Positions 8,441 through 16,192 of a stretch of DNA of 64,000 nucleotides are shown here, one piece after another. The notes below the pieces were generated by a model, which was given only the letters and a program-made list of their open reading frames with translations, had not been told where the DNA came from and searched no databases. The DNA lies in assembly GCF_023273895.1 (NCBI RefSeq), contig NZ_CP096883.1, forward strand, positions 3,286,001 through 3,350,000. The letters are read 5' to 3'. The position numbers and the translations under genes were made by a program. The first letter of the stretch is position 1. The number at the start of each line of letters is the position of its first letter. This DNA is from Sphingobacterium sp. PCS056. GTDB taxonomy: Bacteria; Bacteroidota; Bacteroidia; Sphingobacteriales; Sphingobacteriaceae.

Positions 8441-9919
8441 ATGTATAAACCCGTTCAAGTTAATCGGAAAGATATTTATTTTAGACCTGATACGAAACGT
8501 GTTCTCGCCCGTTTTTTTTCATTAGGTGATGAGCGGTCGGTAAAAGTTATCCATCGTGTATTGCAATTGTCCGATGAAAAACAAAAGGAAGTTTTTGGAC
8601 AAGTATTGCGTAGTTATTCGCAAAGACATCGCAGTATTGTTAAAGTTTTTGAGCGGAATTTTGATCGCGTACGTCATTTATTAGAGCGATTAGATACGCC
8701 AACGGATAAAATATCAATGACCGCAAAATTATTAATCGGCTCATATTTTACGATGGAATATTCAATTGAATCGGCTGCACTATTTAATCCTTCTATTGTT
8801 GAGCATCCGGATCAGAGTGAGCTTTTTAAAGGTGAGAAACGAGTCATTATTAGTTTTAGAGCTACAGGTGAGGGTCATGTATCATCTATTGTTTTTCGAT
8901 CTGGATATATAGATGTTGAAAATAACATTCATCTGGATGTGATGGGAACGCTATTGGATAAGCCTATTAATATCAAGAATCACCGGTACAATAAGAGTAG
9001 TTTTATATCAAAGCTTATGGAGTTACATCCTAATGGAGCGTTGGCTATGGAGAAGCTCACCCAAAATTTAACTGAAACTTTTACTTATGAAGAATTGAAA
9101 CGTTATGTCGAGGAGATAAGAGCAGGAATTGAGTATACAGCAGATAATGATGGGATCTTGAAGCAGGCTATATGGTTGGCTTCATCACACTATGAGATGA
9201 CATTCTCCTTGGATACGGCTATATCGGAAAGGGTTATCTTTCCAATTTCTGATACGGAGAAAAGGGGTATTGAAGACGCCCGCTTTGTTCGATTTATAAC
9301 ACCAAAAGGAGAAGTTATTTATTATGCTACCTATACTGCATATGATGGATTTAGTATTTTACCGAAATTATTGACGACAAAGGATTTTTATCATTTTACG
9401 GTGAAGCCTATTCACGGTGAAATTGCTAATAAAGGTGCGGCTATTTTCCCAAGAAAAATCAAGGGTAAATACGCGATGCTATGTCGTATAGATGGTGAAA
9501 ATAATTATATCGCTTATTCCGATTATATCAATATATGGAATGAAGCAATTCATTTGGTTCAAGAGCCTTCGAGTCCATATGAATTTATACAGATAGGAAA
9601 CTGTGGTTCCCCGATTGAAACCACAGCTGGATGGTTGATCATTACTCACGCAGTTGGTCCTATGCGTGAATATGTGATCGGTGCTTCTTTATTAGATTTA
9701 GAGAACCCACATATTGAAATAGGCCGCTTAAGTCTCCCAATTTTAACACCTAATGATATGGAGCGGGAGGGTTATGTGCCTAATGTAGTGTATTCTTGTG
9801 GTGCAATCGTTCATAATGATCAATTGATCATGCCCTACGCTATGTCTGATTATGCATCGACTTATGCAACGATCAATCTGAACGATTTAATTCAAGCTAT
9901 TCTTCAACCTGAAGTTTAA
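8441..9919 (+). CDS. GH130-family glycoside phosphorylase/hydrolase
   Basis: A 492-residue protein. Residues about 130-490 form the five-bladed beta-propeller typical of glycoside hydrolase family 130, including the conserved G-x-E-D-x-R motif as GIEDARF (E278, D279) and YAMSDYASTYATI near the end. Residues 1-120 are a helical N-terminal extension rich in basic residues (RSYSQRHRSIVKVFE) that shorter GH130 enzymes lack. Family members act on beta-mannosides, either as phosphorylases using inorganic phosphate or as hydrolases; which applies here is unknown. There is no signal peptide, so it is cytoplasmic. Its 3' end overlaps the converging glycosyltransferase gene by 23 bp, and the two are probably functionally linked. 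Confidence 0.85.
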   Translation: MYKPVQVNRKDIYFRPDTKRVLARFFSLGDERSVKVIHRVLQLSDEKQKEVFGQVLRSYSQRHRSIVKVFERNFDRVRHLLERLDTPTDKISMTAKLLIGSYFTMEYSIESAALFNPSIVEHPDQSELFKGEKRVIISFRATGEGHVSSIVFRSGYIDVENNIHLDVMGTLLDKPINIKNHRYNKSSFISKLMELHPNGALAMEKLTQNLTETFTYEELKRYVEEIRAGIEYTADNDGILKQAIWLASSHYEMTFSLDTAISERVIFPISDTEKRGIEDARFVRFITPKGEVIYYATYTAYDGFSILPKLLTTKDFYHFTVKPIHGEIANKGAAIFPRKIKGKYAMLCRIDGENNYIAYSDYINIWNEAIHLVQEPSSPYEFIQIGNCGSPIETTAGWLIITHAVGPMREYVIGASLLDLENPHIEIGRLSLPILTPNDMEREGYVPNVVYSCGAIVHNDQLIMPYAMSDYASTYATINLNDLIQAILQPEV

Positions 9920-12113
9920 TCTTTAATTCTTTATAAATAGTTATATAGGATATAAAATAACATAATGTACTTTCAGCTCCTTGATTTCGATTAATACCAT
10001 AGGTCTCTAGCCCATCGCAACAACCTTTCGTATGATGATCGTAAAGAGGGAGCTTAAGGTCATTTTCACCTAAGAACCATTCGAAAGAACGAATCATTTT
10101 TTCAAAATATTCGTCGTTTTTGGTGATTTCAAAAACCTCTCTGAATAGGAGTACAGTGGCTGTGACATCAATAGGTTGTTGACCAAATTTACTCATATTT
10201 TGATTTTGTTTAGCCCACTTTTGATTTCCGATGATGGATAAAAATCCGTTTTGCATAATGATATTTTCCAAAAAGTAAAAAGTCGTAAATCCGATTTCTT
10301 TCAGTTTATCATCGTTTAAAAATTTATTAGACATGAGTATAGCTAAAGGTATAATAGCATTGTCATAGGCAAGTACAGGTTCAAACCATTTCCAGTCTTC
10401 ATCAGCGCTGGCTTCATATTCATGTACTAATTTGAACGCTAATTTACGAAGTAGCTCGGTGATCCGTTCATCATTGGGTTGTTGTTTTAGATATTCAGAT
10501 ATACCCATCATCGTATAGGCAATTGCACGAATTGATTTTAAATTTTCAAAATGCGGTACTGCTTTAAAAAAAATGAGTGAACCTAATTGATAAAAATCAT
10601 TGTATGGTGCTGTATTGAAAAGATAACCTAATGCCCAAATAGCTCGACCAAAGGAGTCTTCCGATCCAGTCTCTTCTAAAAACTCATTTTGAAAATTCAT
10701 GAAATTATGAAAGAGGCCATCTTCTCTTTGCGCATAATAAATATAACTTAGATAAGTCGAAATTCTTTTCTTTGTTGCTTTCTCTCCAAATGCATCATGT
10801 TGCATTAAACTTACGAGAAGTGCTCTAGCATTATCATCTAAACAATACCCTTCTCTGTAATTTGGAGTTGCAAAGGTAGCGTGTTGAATAATGCCGACAT
10901 GGTTTGTCAATCGATCTAGATGATCCCATCTAAATTTTGGAAAACTTTCCAGGCGATCTATTTTTGTTTTGGTATCGGGACTCAAAGGTGCTAAAAATAG
11001 ATTTTGGAATAATTTGGTATACGAATGCCCCAATTTATTCCAAGTCGTCTTTTCGCCATGATGGCGAGCTTTAATTCTAAGATCTTCAAGTTTTTTTGGA
11101 TTGTCAAATAGATCAATGAGAATATTTTTTAATTCTTTATAATTTTTAAAATCAAATAAAATACCTCTTCCATCAGCCAATAAATCTTTAGCATGCCAGT
11201 AAGGTGTGGATAATACTGCAGCTCCAGCTCCCACCGCGAATGAAAGTGTACCACTTGTTATTTGGGCCTCATTAATATAAGGTGTGATGTAAATATCACA
11301 GGCTGTCAAGTAAGTTGTCAATGCCTCAGTACTAACAAAATCATTAACAAAAAGGACATGTTGCTCTAGCCCTTTTTCTTTTATGAGTTCGATGAGATAT
11401 TCTCGATATTCTTCGCCAGATTCCAACAGGACATTAGGATGTGTTTTGCCTACTATAAGGTAGATCGTCTCAGGGTATTCTTGAACTACTTTAGGAAGTG
11501 CTTGGATAACGGTTTCAATTCCTTTATTACGGGCTATAAAGCCGAATGTTAGGATAATTTTTTTGTTAGCTAATTGAAGTTGCTCTTTTGCTATATCTTG
11601 TTTGTAATCGAAAGCTGGGACTCCATGGGGTATCAATCTAATTTTGTTTTCATGTACATGATAGATTTTCTGAAGTAAATCTATCGCATATGAACTCATC
11701 ACGACAATGATAGATGCTCGTTTGGCAATTTCTATCAGAATTGCTCTTTCGTCGATATTTGGTTTTTCTAGTATGGTGTGTAAATTCACTAATAAGGGCA
11801 TGTGAAGCTGATTTATTAATGAGAGAATATAAACGCCACTATTTCCTCCGAATATGCCATATTCATGCTCCAATACCACGCAGTCGTATTTGTTTTCATT
11901 TATGAAATGAGCAGCTTGAATATAATCTAATTGCTGATGAGTATTAATTTGGAATACGACTTCCTCTGGATAGGAGTATGGTTGATCGGAAAGTGCGATA
12001 ACGTGCTGCGTGATCGCTGAATCTTGGTGGTCTATGGATTGTATTAAATCATTTGTAAAAGTTGCTATTCCACATTGTTTCGGCAAATAAGTACTAATGT
12101 AAGCTATTTTCAT
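9897..12113 (-). CDS. Two-domain GT4-like glycosyltransferase with alpha/alpha-barrel tail
   Basis: A 738-residue cytoplasmic protein. Residues 1 to about 380 are a GT-B fold glycosyltransferase related to GT4: a glycine-rich start (YLPKQCGIATFTNDL), LTFGFIARNKGIETVIQAL at the start of the second Rossmann domain, and a nucleotide-sugar site reading TPYINEAQITSGTLSFAVGAG (E282). The usual E-x7-E motif of GT4 is not evident in this segment. Residues about 400-738 are helical and repetitive (GYCLDDNARALL, YAQREDGLFHNF, SFGRAIWALGYL), resembling an (alpha/alpha)6 toroid seen in many sugar-active enzymes. It converges on and overlaps the GH130 gene. A joint role in making and recycling a mannoside is inferred; donor and acceptor are unknown. 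Confidence 0.8.
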   Translation of the reverse strand: MKIAYISTYLPKQCGIATFTNDLIQSIDHQDSAITQHVIALSDQPYSYPEEVVFQINTHQQLDYIQAAHFINENKYDCVVLEHEYGIFGGNSGVYILSLINQLHMPLLVNLHTILEKPNIDERAILIEIAKRASIIVVMSSYAIDLLQKIYHVHENKIRLIPHGVPAFDYKQDIAKEQLQLANKKIILTFGFIARNKGIETVIQALPKVVQEYPETIYLIVGKTHPNVLLESGEEYREYLIELIKEKGLEQHVLFVNDFVSTEALTTYLTACDIYITPYINEAQITSGTLSFAVGAGAAVLSTPYWHAKDLLADGRGILFDFKNYKELKNILIDLFDNPKKLEDLRIKARHHGEKTTWNKLGHSYTKLFQNLFLAPLSPDTKTKIDRLESFPKFRWDHLDRLTNHVGIIQHATFATPNYREGYCLDDNARALLVSLMQHDAFGEKATKKRISTYLSYIYYAQREDGLFHNFMNFQNEFLEETGSEDSFGRAIWALGYLFNTAPYNDFYQLGSLIFFKAVPHFENLKSIRAIAYTMMGISEYLKQQPNDERITELLRKLAFKLVHEYEASADEDWKWFEPVLAYDNAIIPLAILMSNKFLNDDKLKEIGFTTFYFLENIIMQNGFLSIIGNQKWAKQNQNMSKFGQQPIDVTATVLLFREVFEITKNDEYFEKMIRSFEWFLGENDLKLPLYDHHTKGCCDGLETYGINRNQGAESTLCYFISYITIYKELKIKLQVEE

Positions 12114-12485
12114 GTTTATTTTGTAAATTTTATTGTGAAATTAAATTGTCTTGTATCATGATCTTAAGGATACTATTTTCTGTGATAAGTTCTATGATCA
12201 ATGGAAGCGTGTATTATACTAATGCTTATTTTTTTTAAATTTATTTTGAATAGTGAAAATTGTGACTAACAAAATGATGATTGTCTTTGATCCGATTAGT
12301 AAACAATTAGATAGGGTGAAAGTTTTTGAATTGGTTCAAGATACTGCTTTTAATTTAACATTAGCAATATCATTGTAAATCGTTAATTATAGTTTGTGAA
12401 CTGAATTATTTTATATTACCTGAAAACAATTTCATCGTTTGTATGTTATTTAGATAGTACTTAATTTAAAAAAGGAGATTTTATT
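12114..12485. other. Divergent intergenic region, GT to csbD
   Basis: A 372-bp AT-rich gap between the divergent glycosyltransferase and csbD genes. It presumably contains both promoters. A 34-codon ATG frame (12274-12378) is present but is too short to support as a gene. Just before csbD lies a strong ribosome binding site, AAAGGAGA at 12471-12478, 7 nt from the ATG. No repeat or RNA fold is evident. Confidence 0.4.
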
Positions 12486-12674
12486 ATGAGCGAATTAACA
12501 TGGAAAGGTCGTTGGAACGAACTAAAAGGAAAAGTTAAACAGCAGTATGCGGATCTAACAGACGATGATTTATTGTATGCTGAAGGAAAAGAAGATGAGT
12601 TATTAGGTAAGCTTCAAAAGAAAACTGGTAAGACTAAGGAAGAAGTTGAAGATTGGTTGGACAAATTGAAATAG
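12486..12674 (+). CDS. CsbD-family stress protein
   Basis: A 62-residue protein matching the whole CsbD family: W-K-G-R-W-N-E-L-K-G-K-V-K at the start, a LTDDDLLYAEGKEDELLGKLQ centre and a helical end. CsbD proteins are abundant small stress proteins (sigma-B controlled in Bacillus) of unclear mechanism. The strong AAAGGAGA ribosome binding site at 12471-12478 is unusual for this phylum. A terminator follows. The neighbouring divergent GT/GH130 pair may belong to the same stress response, which is inference from position only. Confidence 0.93.
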   Translation: MSELTWKGRWNELKGKVKQQYADLTDDDLLYAEGKEDELLGKLQKKTGKTKEEVEDWLDKLK

Positions 12675-12696
12675 TAAAAAGAAAAATAATTTTTTG

Positions 12697-12741
12697 ACAT
12701 ATAAAATAGGCTGTGTAGTATATATACAGCCTATTTTATGT
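12697..12741 (+). terminator. Intrinsic terminator after csbD
   Basis: The stem AAAATAGGCTGT (12703-12714) pairs perfectly with ACAGCCTATTTT (12726-12737) around an 11-nt loop. It is 30 bp after the csbD stop codon. Confidence 0.8.
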
Positions 12742-12933
12742 GATCTATTTTTAATACAAAATCAGTGTTTTAACAACAAATTACATGTTTAACCATGAAT
12801 AATCGCATGTAATTGAGCGTGTTAAATAAATTATCTACAAGATCTTTTAAAAAAATAGCTTAATATTCAATAAGTTACATTTGACTATTAAAATTTTCCC
12901 TCATTTGTGAAAAAAAACTTTTATCTTCGTATA

Positions 12934-13005
12934 GCCCATCCCAAAAGGGCATGTTTTTCATAGGTAGATGAAAAAGTCGAGTTTTCCTAACTCGACTTTT
13001 TTTTT
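12934..13005 (+). ncRNA. Candidate three-hairpin small RNA
   Basis: About 72 nt without coding potential that read as a compact structured transcript. Hairpin 1 is GCCC (12934-12937) with GGGC (12947-12950). Hairpin 2 is TTTTTCAT (12954-12961) with ATGAAAAA (12968-12975), loop AGGTAG. Hairpin 3 is GTCGAGTT (12976-12983) with AACTCGAC (12989-12996), followed by nine Ts, a textbook terminator. A TATCTTCG box (12922-12929) resembling the phylum's -7 element sits just before hairpin 1, though the -33 match is weak. The csbD terminator lies about 190 bp upstream, so this is probably a separate transcript. The A run shared by hairpin 2 and the terminator could permit switching. No known RNA family is recognised. 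Confidence 0.4.
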
Positions 13006-13166
13006 GTTATACTCCTTACATGTTTTCTGATTCTGTTGCTGCGATGAGAGGTACAATTGTCATTGATTTTTTAGATGATGGTAATAAATGTTTTTTCAAA
13101 AATTGGCTATCGACATTTAAATTGCTAAAGCTGTATGAAATTTTTAATATTCGAAATTATTGAAAA

Positions 13167-13196
13167 CAGAAAAGCCTCACTAGAAGTGAGGCTTTA
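13167..13196 (-). terminator. Intrinsic terminator after tRNA gene
   Basis: AAAGCCTCAC (13171-13180) pairs perfectly with GTGAGGCTTT (13186-13195) around a 5-nt loop. On the minus strand it follows the tRNA by about 17 bp and ends in TTTTCTGTTTTC. Confidence 0.8.
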
Positions 13197-13212
13197 TTAA
13201 GCAATTAAGCAG

Positions 13213-13286
13213 TGCTCCCAACTGGGCTCGAACCAGTGACCAAAAGATTATGAGTCTTCTACTCTAACCAACTGAGCTATAGGAGC
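13213..13286 (-). tRNA. tRNA with CAT anticodon (Met, or Ile2)
   Basis: A complete 74-nt cloverleaf on the minus strand. The acceptor stem GCTCCTA pairs with TGGGAGC with discriminator A; the D arm contains GCTCAGTTGGTTAGAG; the anticodon loop is CTCATAA, giving CAT; the T arm is CTGGTTCGAGCCCAG. CCA is not encoded. The lack of a mismatched first acceptor pair argues against initiator tRNA. CAT can be elongator methionine or the isoleucine tRNA whose wobble C is modified to lysidine; the variable and T-arm sequence slightly recalls the latter. A terminator follows. Confidence 0.9.
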
Positions 13287-13301
13287 GGTTAATTTTTTTT
13301 T

Positions 13302-13331
13302 GTCAAAATGCAACGTTTAGCGCGTTTTGAC
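13302..13331. repeat. Imperfect inverted repeat between tRNA and HAD gene
   Basis: GTCAAAATGC (13302-13311) and GCGTTTTGAC (13322-13331) are inverted copies matching at 9 of 10 positions, separated by 10 bp that include AACGTT. The element lies 16 bp upstream of the tRNA 5' end and about 44 bp upstream of the HAD start, so it could act on either promoter. Its role is unknown. Confidence 0.35.
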
Positions 13332-13374
13332 GATGCAAATATTGATATTTGTATTGATATTTCAAAATAAAAAG

Positions 13375-14013
13375 ATGAAAAAAATTAAAAATATTATCCT
13401 GGATTATGGTGATGTGATCTTTATGATCGATTTTTTGAAGATGGAAGCAGCCTTTAGTGAGTTGGGTATCAAAAATGTACGTGACTATTATGGACATCGT
13501 TCGCAAACAAAACTTTTTGATGAATTTGAACAGGGGAAAATTTCATCTCAGGACTTTAGAGAAGGGATTCGCACTATATCAGGTATTTTTTCATTGACAG
13601 ATCATCAAATTGATTCAGCTTGGAATGCCATGTTGTTGGGTGTACCTGATGGAAATCATGATTTACTGTTAGCATTGAAAAATAAATATAGGTTATTTTT
13701 ACTGAGTAATAATAATGAGATCCATTATAATTGGATTATGAACCATCTGAAAAGTAAGTTTGGTCTGGAGAATAATACCAAATTTTTTGAAAAGGATTAT
13801 TATTCACACTTAATGGGTATGCGTAAGCCCAATGCCGATATTTTTGAATACGTATTATCGAAACACGAATTAAACCCAGATGAAACGGTATTTATTGATG
13901 ATAGTCCACAACATTTAAAAACGGCTCAAGGATTGGGGATACAAACTTATTTGTTGACAAAACCAGATACTTTGCAAGCGCTAGTTTATAGAGAGGGATT
14001 ATTAGAAAAATAG
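13375..14013 (+). CDS. HAD-superfamily phosphatase, YihX-like
   Basis: A 212-residue haloacid dehalogenase-type hydrolase of subfamily IA. Motif I is I-L-D-Y-G-D-V (nucleophile D10), motif II is LLSNNNEIHY, motif III is GMRKPNADIF and motif IV is VFIDDSPQHL. The overall pattern and length match YihX, an alpha-glucose-1-phosphate phosphatase in Escherichia coli, but HAD substrates cannot be read reliably from sequence. The frame extends to 13327; the ATG at 13375 places motif I at the normal distance from the start. It stands between the divergent tRNA and rpsU, separated from rpsU by that gene's own promoter. Confidence 0.88.
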   Translation: MKKIKNIILDYGDVIFMIDFLKMEAAFSELGIKNVRDYYGHRSQTKLFDEFEQGKISSQDFREGIRTISGIFSLTDHQIDSAWNAMLLGVPDGNHDLLLALKNKYRLFLLSNNNEIHYNWIMNHLKSKFGLENNTKFFEKDYYSHLMGMRKPNADIFEYVLSKHELNPDETVFIDDSPQHLKTAQGLGIQTYLLTKPDTLQALVYREGLLEK

Positions 14014-14024
14014 TAAAATATATA

Positions 14025-14055
14025 TTTGAAATTACCAATCATAGTTGTACCTTTG
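14025..14055 (+). promoter_or_regulatory. rpsU promoter, perfect Bacteroidota type
   Basis: TTTG (14025-14028), a 19-bp spacer and TACCTTTG (14048-14055) match the TTTG-N19-TAnnTTTG consensus of this phylum exactly. Transcription would start near 14062, leaving a leader of about 40 nt that contains the strong ribosome binding site. Confidence 0.8.
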
Positions 14056-14081
14056 CAACACTTTAAAATTAAAAGGCTACG

Positions 14082-14090
14082 AAAGGAGGT
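14082..14090 (+). promoter_or_regulatory. Full-length Shine-Dalgarno sequence of rpsU
   Basis: AAAGGAGGT is complementary to the full anti-Shine-Dalgarno end of 16S rRNA, 11 nt before the ATG at 14102. In Bacteroidota the ribosome hides this 16S tail using proteins that include bS21, and rpsU is known as an exception that keeps a strong Shine-Dalgarno sequence, interpreted as autoregulation by its own product. Confidence 0.8.
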
Positions 14091-14101
14091 ATATACAGAG
14101 C

Positions 14102-14296
14102 ATGATTATCGTAAATGTAAAAGAAGGAGAATCTTTAGATAGAGCATTAAAACGTTTTAAAAAGAAATTCGAGAAAACTGGAGTTTTAAGAGAACTACGT
14201 TCACGCCAAGCTTACGAGAAGAGATCTGTAACTCGTCGTATTCAAGTTAAGAAAGCGATTTACAAACAAGGATTAAACCAAGAGGTTTCAATCTAA
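14102..14296 (+). CDS. rpsU: 30S ribosomal protein bS21
   Basis: A 64-residue basic protein matching bS21 end to end: [20 protein letters not shown], then [15 protein letters not shown] and [15 protein letters not shown]. bS21 binds the small subunit near the 16S 3' end and, in this phylum, helps bury the anti-Shine-Dalgarno sequence. The frame is open to 14045 but that segment contains the promoter and the ribosome binding site, so the ATG at 14102 is secure. It has its own promoter and a terminator, followed by a recombinase gene and hpf in the order typical of the phylum. Confidence 0.98.
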   Translation: MIIVNVKEGESLDRALKRFKKKFEKTGVLRELRSRQAYEKRSVTRRIQVKKAIYKQGLNQEVSI

Positions 14297-14312
14297 GGTT
14301 TCTTAGAAGATA

Positions 14313-14347
14313 TAAAAAAGGGGAAAGTTTACTTTTCCCTTTTTTTA
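14313..14347 (+). terminator. Intrinsic terminator after rpsU
   Basis: AAAAAGGGGAAAGT pairs with ACTTTTCCCTTTTT (one G-T pair) around a 2-nt loop and ends in a long T run, 17 bp after the rpsU stop codon. Confidence 0.8.
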
Positions 14348-14388
14348 TGCGCTTTATTTTGCTAAATTGGATACAAATAGAATGAAGT

Positions 14389-15267
14389 ATGTATTTGAAG
14401 GAGTTTGAGCGATATTTGCAATTTGAAAGACGGTATTCAAAGCATACCTTAATTGCTTATATCCATGAGGTCAATTTATTTTTAACCTTTCTCGAAAATG
14501 AAGATTTGATTTTTGAGCAGGTTAATCATCGTGATATGCGCCACTACTTTTCATTGATGGCAGAAGCGAAAAAATCGGCTACTACTGTCAATCGAAGTAT
14601 TTCTTCTTTACGTACTTACTACAAATTTTTACAGCGGGAGGGGATCGTGAAAGGCAGTCCTATACAGGTGAAAGCTTTAAAGACACCTAAAAAGCTTCCT
14701 GTCGTTGTTGAGAAAGATAAGTTACTGCTTTTATTAGATCAAATGGAAGTGAACGTTCATGATTTTGAAAGTAGGCGAGATAAATTGGTGGTTGAATTAC
14801 TTTTTGGGACAGGTATTCGACTTACTGAATTATTACAAATTCAAGATCGAGATATCGACTATTATAATAAAAATATCCTTATATTCGGTAAAAGGAATAA
14901 AGAAAGGCTTGTCCCGATCAACGAAACGTTAATAAAGGAGTTACAACTTTATTTGCAAGCTAAAAGTTTGTATATTGAAAATAATAAATCAAGTTTCTTA
15001 ATCGTTACTAAAGAGGGAAAACCAGCATACGAGAAATTGATCTATAGAATAGTGCATAAATATCTATCGATGGTTTCTTCACAAAAGAAGAGAAGTCCGC
15101 ATATATTAAGGCATACTTTTGCAACTGCATTGTTGAACAATGGAGCTGATCTTAATGCAATAAAAGAGCTCCTCGGGCATGCTGGGCTTGCAGCAACGCA
15201 AGTATATACGCATAATTCTGTGGAGCGGTTAAAGTCTATTTATAAACAAGCTCATCCAAAAGCTTAA
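14389..15267 (+). CDS. XerC/D-type tyrosine recombinase
   Basis: A 292-residue site-specific recombinase with all active-site residues: R144 in GTGIRLTE, a Lys in FGKRNKER, H238 and R241 in HILRHTF, H264 in LGHAGL and the nucleophile Y273 in TQVYTHN. Residues 1-90 form the SAM-like core-binding domain. Length and architecture match chromosomal XerC/XerD, which resolve chromosome dimers at dif. Position between rpsU and hpf is a conserved housekeeping arrangement in Bacteroidota, which argues against a mobile-element integrase. Whether it is the XerC or the XerD partner is not clear from sequence alone. Confidence 0.9.
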   Translation: MYLKEFERYLQFERRYSKHTLIAYIHEVNLFLTFLENEDLIFEQVNHRDMRHYFSLMAEAKKSATTVNRSISSLRTYYKFLQREGIVKGSPIQVKALKTPKKLPVVVEKDKLLLLLDQMEVNVHDFESRRDKLVVELLFGTGIRLTELLQIQDRDIDYYNKNILIFGKRNKERLVPINETLIKELQLYLQAKSLYIENNKSSFLIVTKEGKPAYEKLIYRIVHKYLSMVSSQKKRSPHILRHTFATALLNNGADLNAIKELLGHAGLAATQVYTHNSVERLKSIYKQAHPKA

Positions 15268-15269
15268 AA

Positions 15270-15277
15270 AAAGGAGG
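15270..15277 (+). promoter_or_regulatory. Strong Shine-Dalgarno sequence of hpf
   Basis: AAAGGAGG lies 4 nt before the ATG at 15282. It is the second strong Shine-Dalgarno sequence in this cluster, notable because genes in this phylum mostly lack one. Confidence 0.7.
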
Positions 15278-15281
15278 AAAA

Positions 15282-15626
15282 ATGAACATTACTGTGCAAT
15301 CAATTAAATTTAATGCTGATCAAAAGCTAATTGAGTTTATCCAAAGAAAAACAGGTAAATTGAATCAGTTTTTAGACTCAATCATTGGTGGAGAATGTTA
15401 TTTGCGTTTAGAAAATGTAGATGATGAAGCTAATAAGGTATCGGAAATAAAAATAAATATACCCGGAAGTCAACTTTTTGCGAAAGGACAAGCTAAAAGT
15501 TTTGAAGAAGCAACTGATATTGCAGTAGAATCCTTAAGAAGACAAATTAATAAACATAAGACCAAAACAAAGACACAAGCAAGTAATCATAAAGAAATTT
15601 TGACTACTGAGGAAGAAGAGTATTAA
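15282..15626 (+). CDS. hpf: Ribosome hibernation-promoting factor, short form
   Basis: A 114-residue HPF/RaiA-family protein. It has the family's beta-alpha-beta-beta-beta-alpha layout: a starting strand (ITVQSIKFNAD), a long helix (LIEFIQRKTGKLNQFLD), strands including ECYLRLENV and a second basic helix (DIAVESLRRQINKHKTK). The length is that of the short form without the dimerisation domain, so ribosome pairing would need another factor. It binds the 30S decoding region and stops translation in stationary phase. It is 14 bp after the recombinase stop codon and probably cotranscribed with it. The AAAGGAGG site is discussed as a finding. Confidence 0.93.
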   Translation: MNITVQSIKFNADQKLIEFIQRKTGKLNQFLDSIIGGECYLRLENVDDEANKVSEIKINIPGSQLFAKGQAKSFEEATDIAVESLRRQINKHKTKTKTQASNHKEILTTEEEEY

Positions 15627-15645
15627 TGAAGTAAATATTAAAGAG

Positions 15646-15676
15646 AAAGGACTAATCGACGAGGTTAGTCCTTTTT
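15646..15676 (+). terminator. Intrinsic terminator after hpf
   Basis: AAAGGACTAA (15646-15655) pairs perfectly with TTAGTCCTTT (15665-15674), loop 9 nt, followed by Ts. Confidence 0.8.
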
Positions 15677-15817
15677 GTGTTTAGATTGTTTTAAAAATTT
15701 GGTATGCTACTGCCTGCTCACAGTAATTGCTATTTATAATTATTAAAAATAATTCATCAGTTACTTGGATTGATTATAAATAATGGCTATTTTTGTCTCA
15801 TCATAATAAATAAGGAA

Positions 15818-16192
15818 ATGATCGATACAATCTGTCCATTAGCACATGTAGAAGAGGTTTTTAAAACTGAAACTGGAGCGATATATCAATGTAGTCGTAA
15901 AAATTGTTATTGGATGGAATTTGCTGGTTCGACTACTTCATTTTCTGTTTCTGATTTTTTAAAATTTAAAAAATTTATTGATCAAATTGATATTGAAAAA
16001 ATGTTAATTGATACTGCAAGGTCTTCGGATTTTACTTTGGTGATGCCTTATCGTACAGAACGATGCTTTCTACTGGCTGTCCAAGATATTTTAAATTTAA
16101 GAGAACTGTTGGATGGTGCTAAGTTTATGATTGAATTAAATAGTGTCATTAAGGCTTGTTTACGAAGTTCCTTAGTCTCCGTATTGGCATAA
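15818..16192 (+). CDS. Uncharacterised small protein, DUF6686-like
   Basis: A 124-residue protein. Its first part contains spaced cysteines (C-P-L near residue 6, then YQCSRKNCYWMEF) with the look of a short zinc- or metal-binding ribbon, followed by two or three predicted helices (SDFLKFKKFIDQI, DILNLRELLDGAKFMIE). This resembles small Bacteroidota proteins grouped as DUF6686, though the match is from memory and tentative. The frame begins at 15770, but the ATG at 15818 gives a product that starts at the ordered region. It lies just upstream of ferritin on the same strand with a 180-bp gap; an iron link is speculative. Confidence 0.6.
   Translation: MIDTICPLAHVEEVFKTETGAIYQCSRKNCYWMEFAGSTTSFSVSDFLKFKKFIDQIDIEKMLIDTARSSDFTLVMPYRTERCFLLAVQDILNLRELLDGAKFMIELNSVIKACLRSSLVSVLA

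Noticed and set aside
12274..12378. 34-codon ATG frame upstream of csbD (product begins MMIVFDPISK)
   Set aside because: Too short, with no ribosome binding site, no recognisable family and no conserved context; it could be chance in AT-rich DNA.
13020..13163. 47-codon ATG frame between the candidate RNA and the tRNA terminator
   Set aside because: The first half looks protein-like but no family, promoter or binding site supports it; not called as a gene.
14389..15267. Tyrosine recombinase considered as an integrase of a mobile element
   Set aside because: Its place between rpsU and hpf, its length and active site fit the chromosomal XerC/D type, and no attachment-site repeats or cargo are seen.
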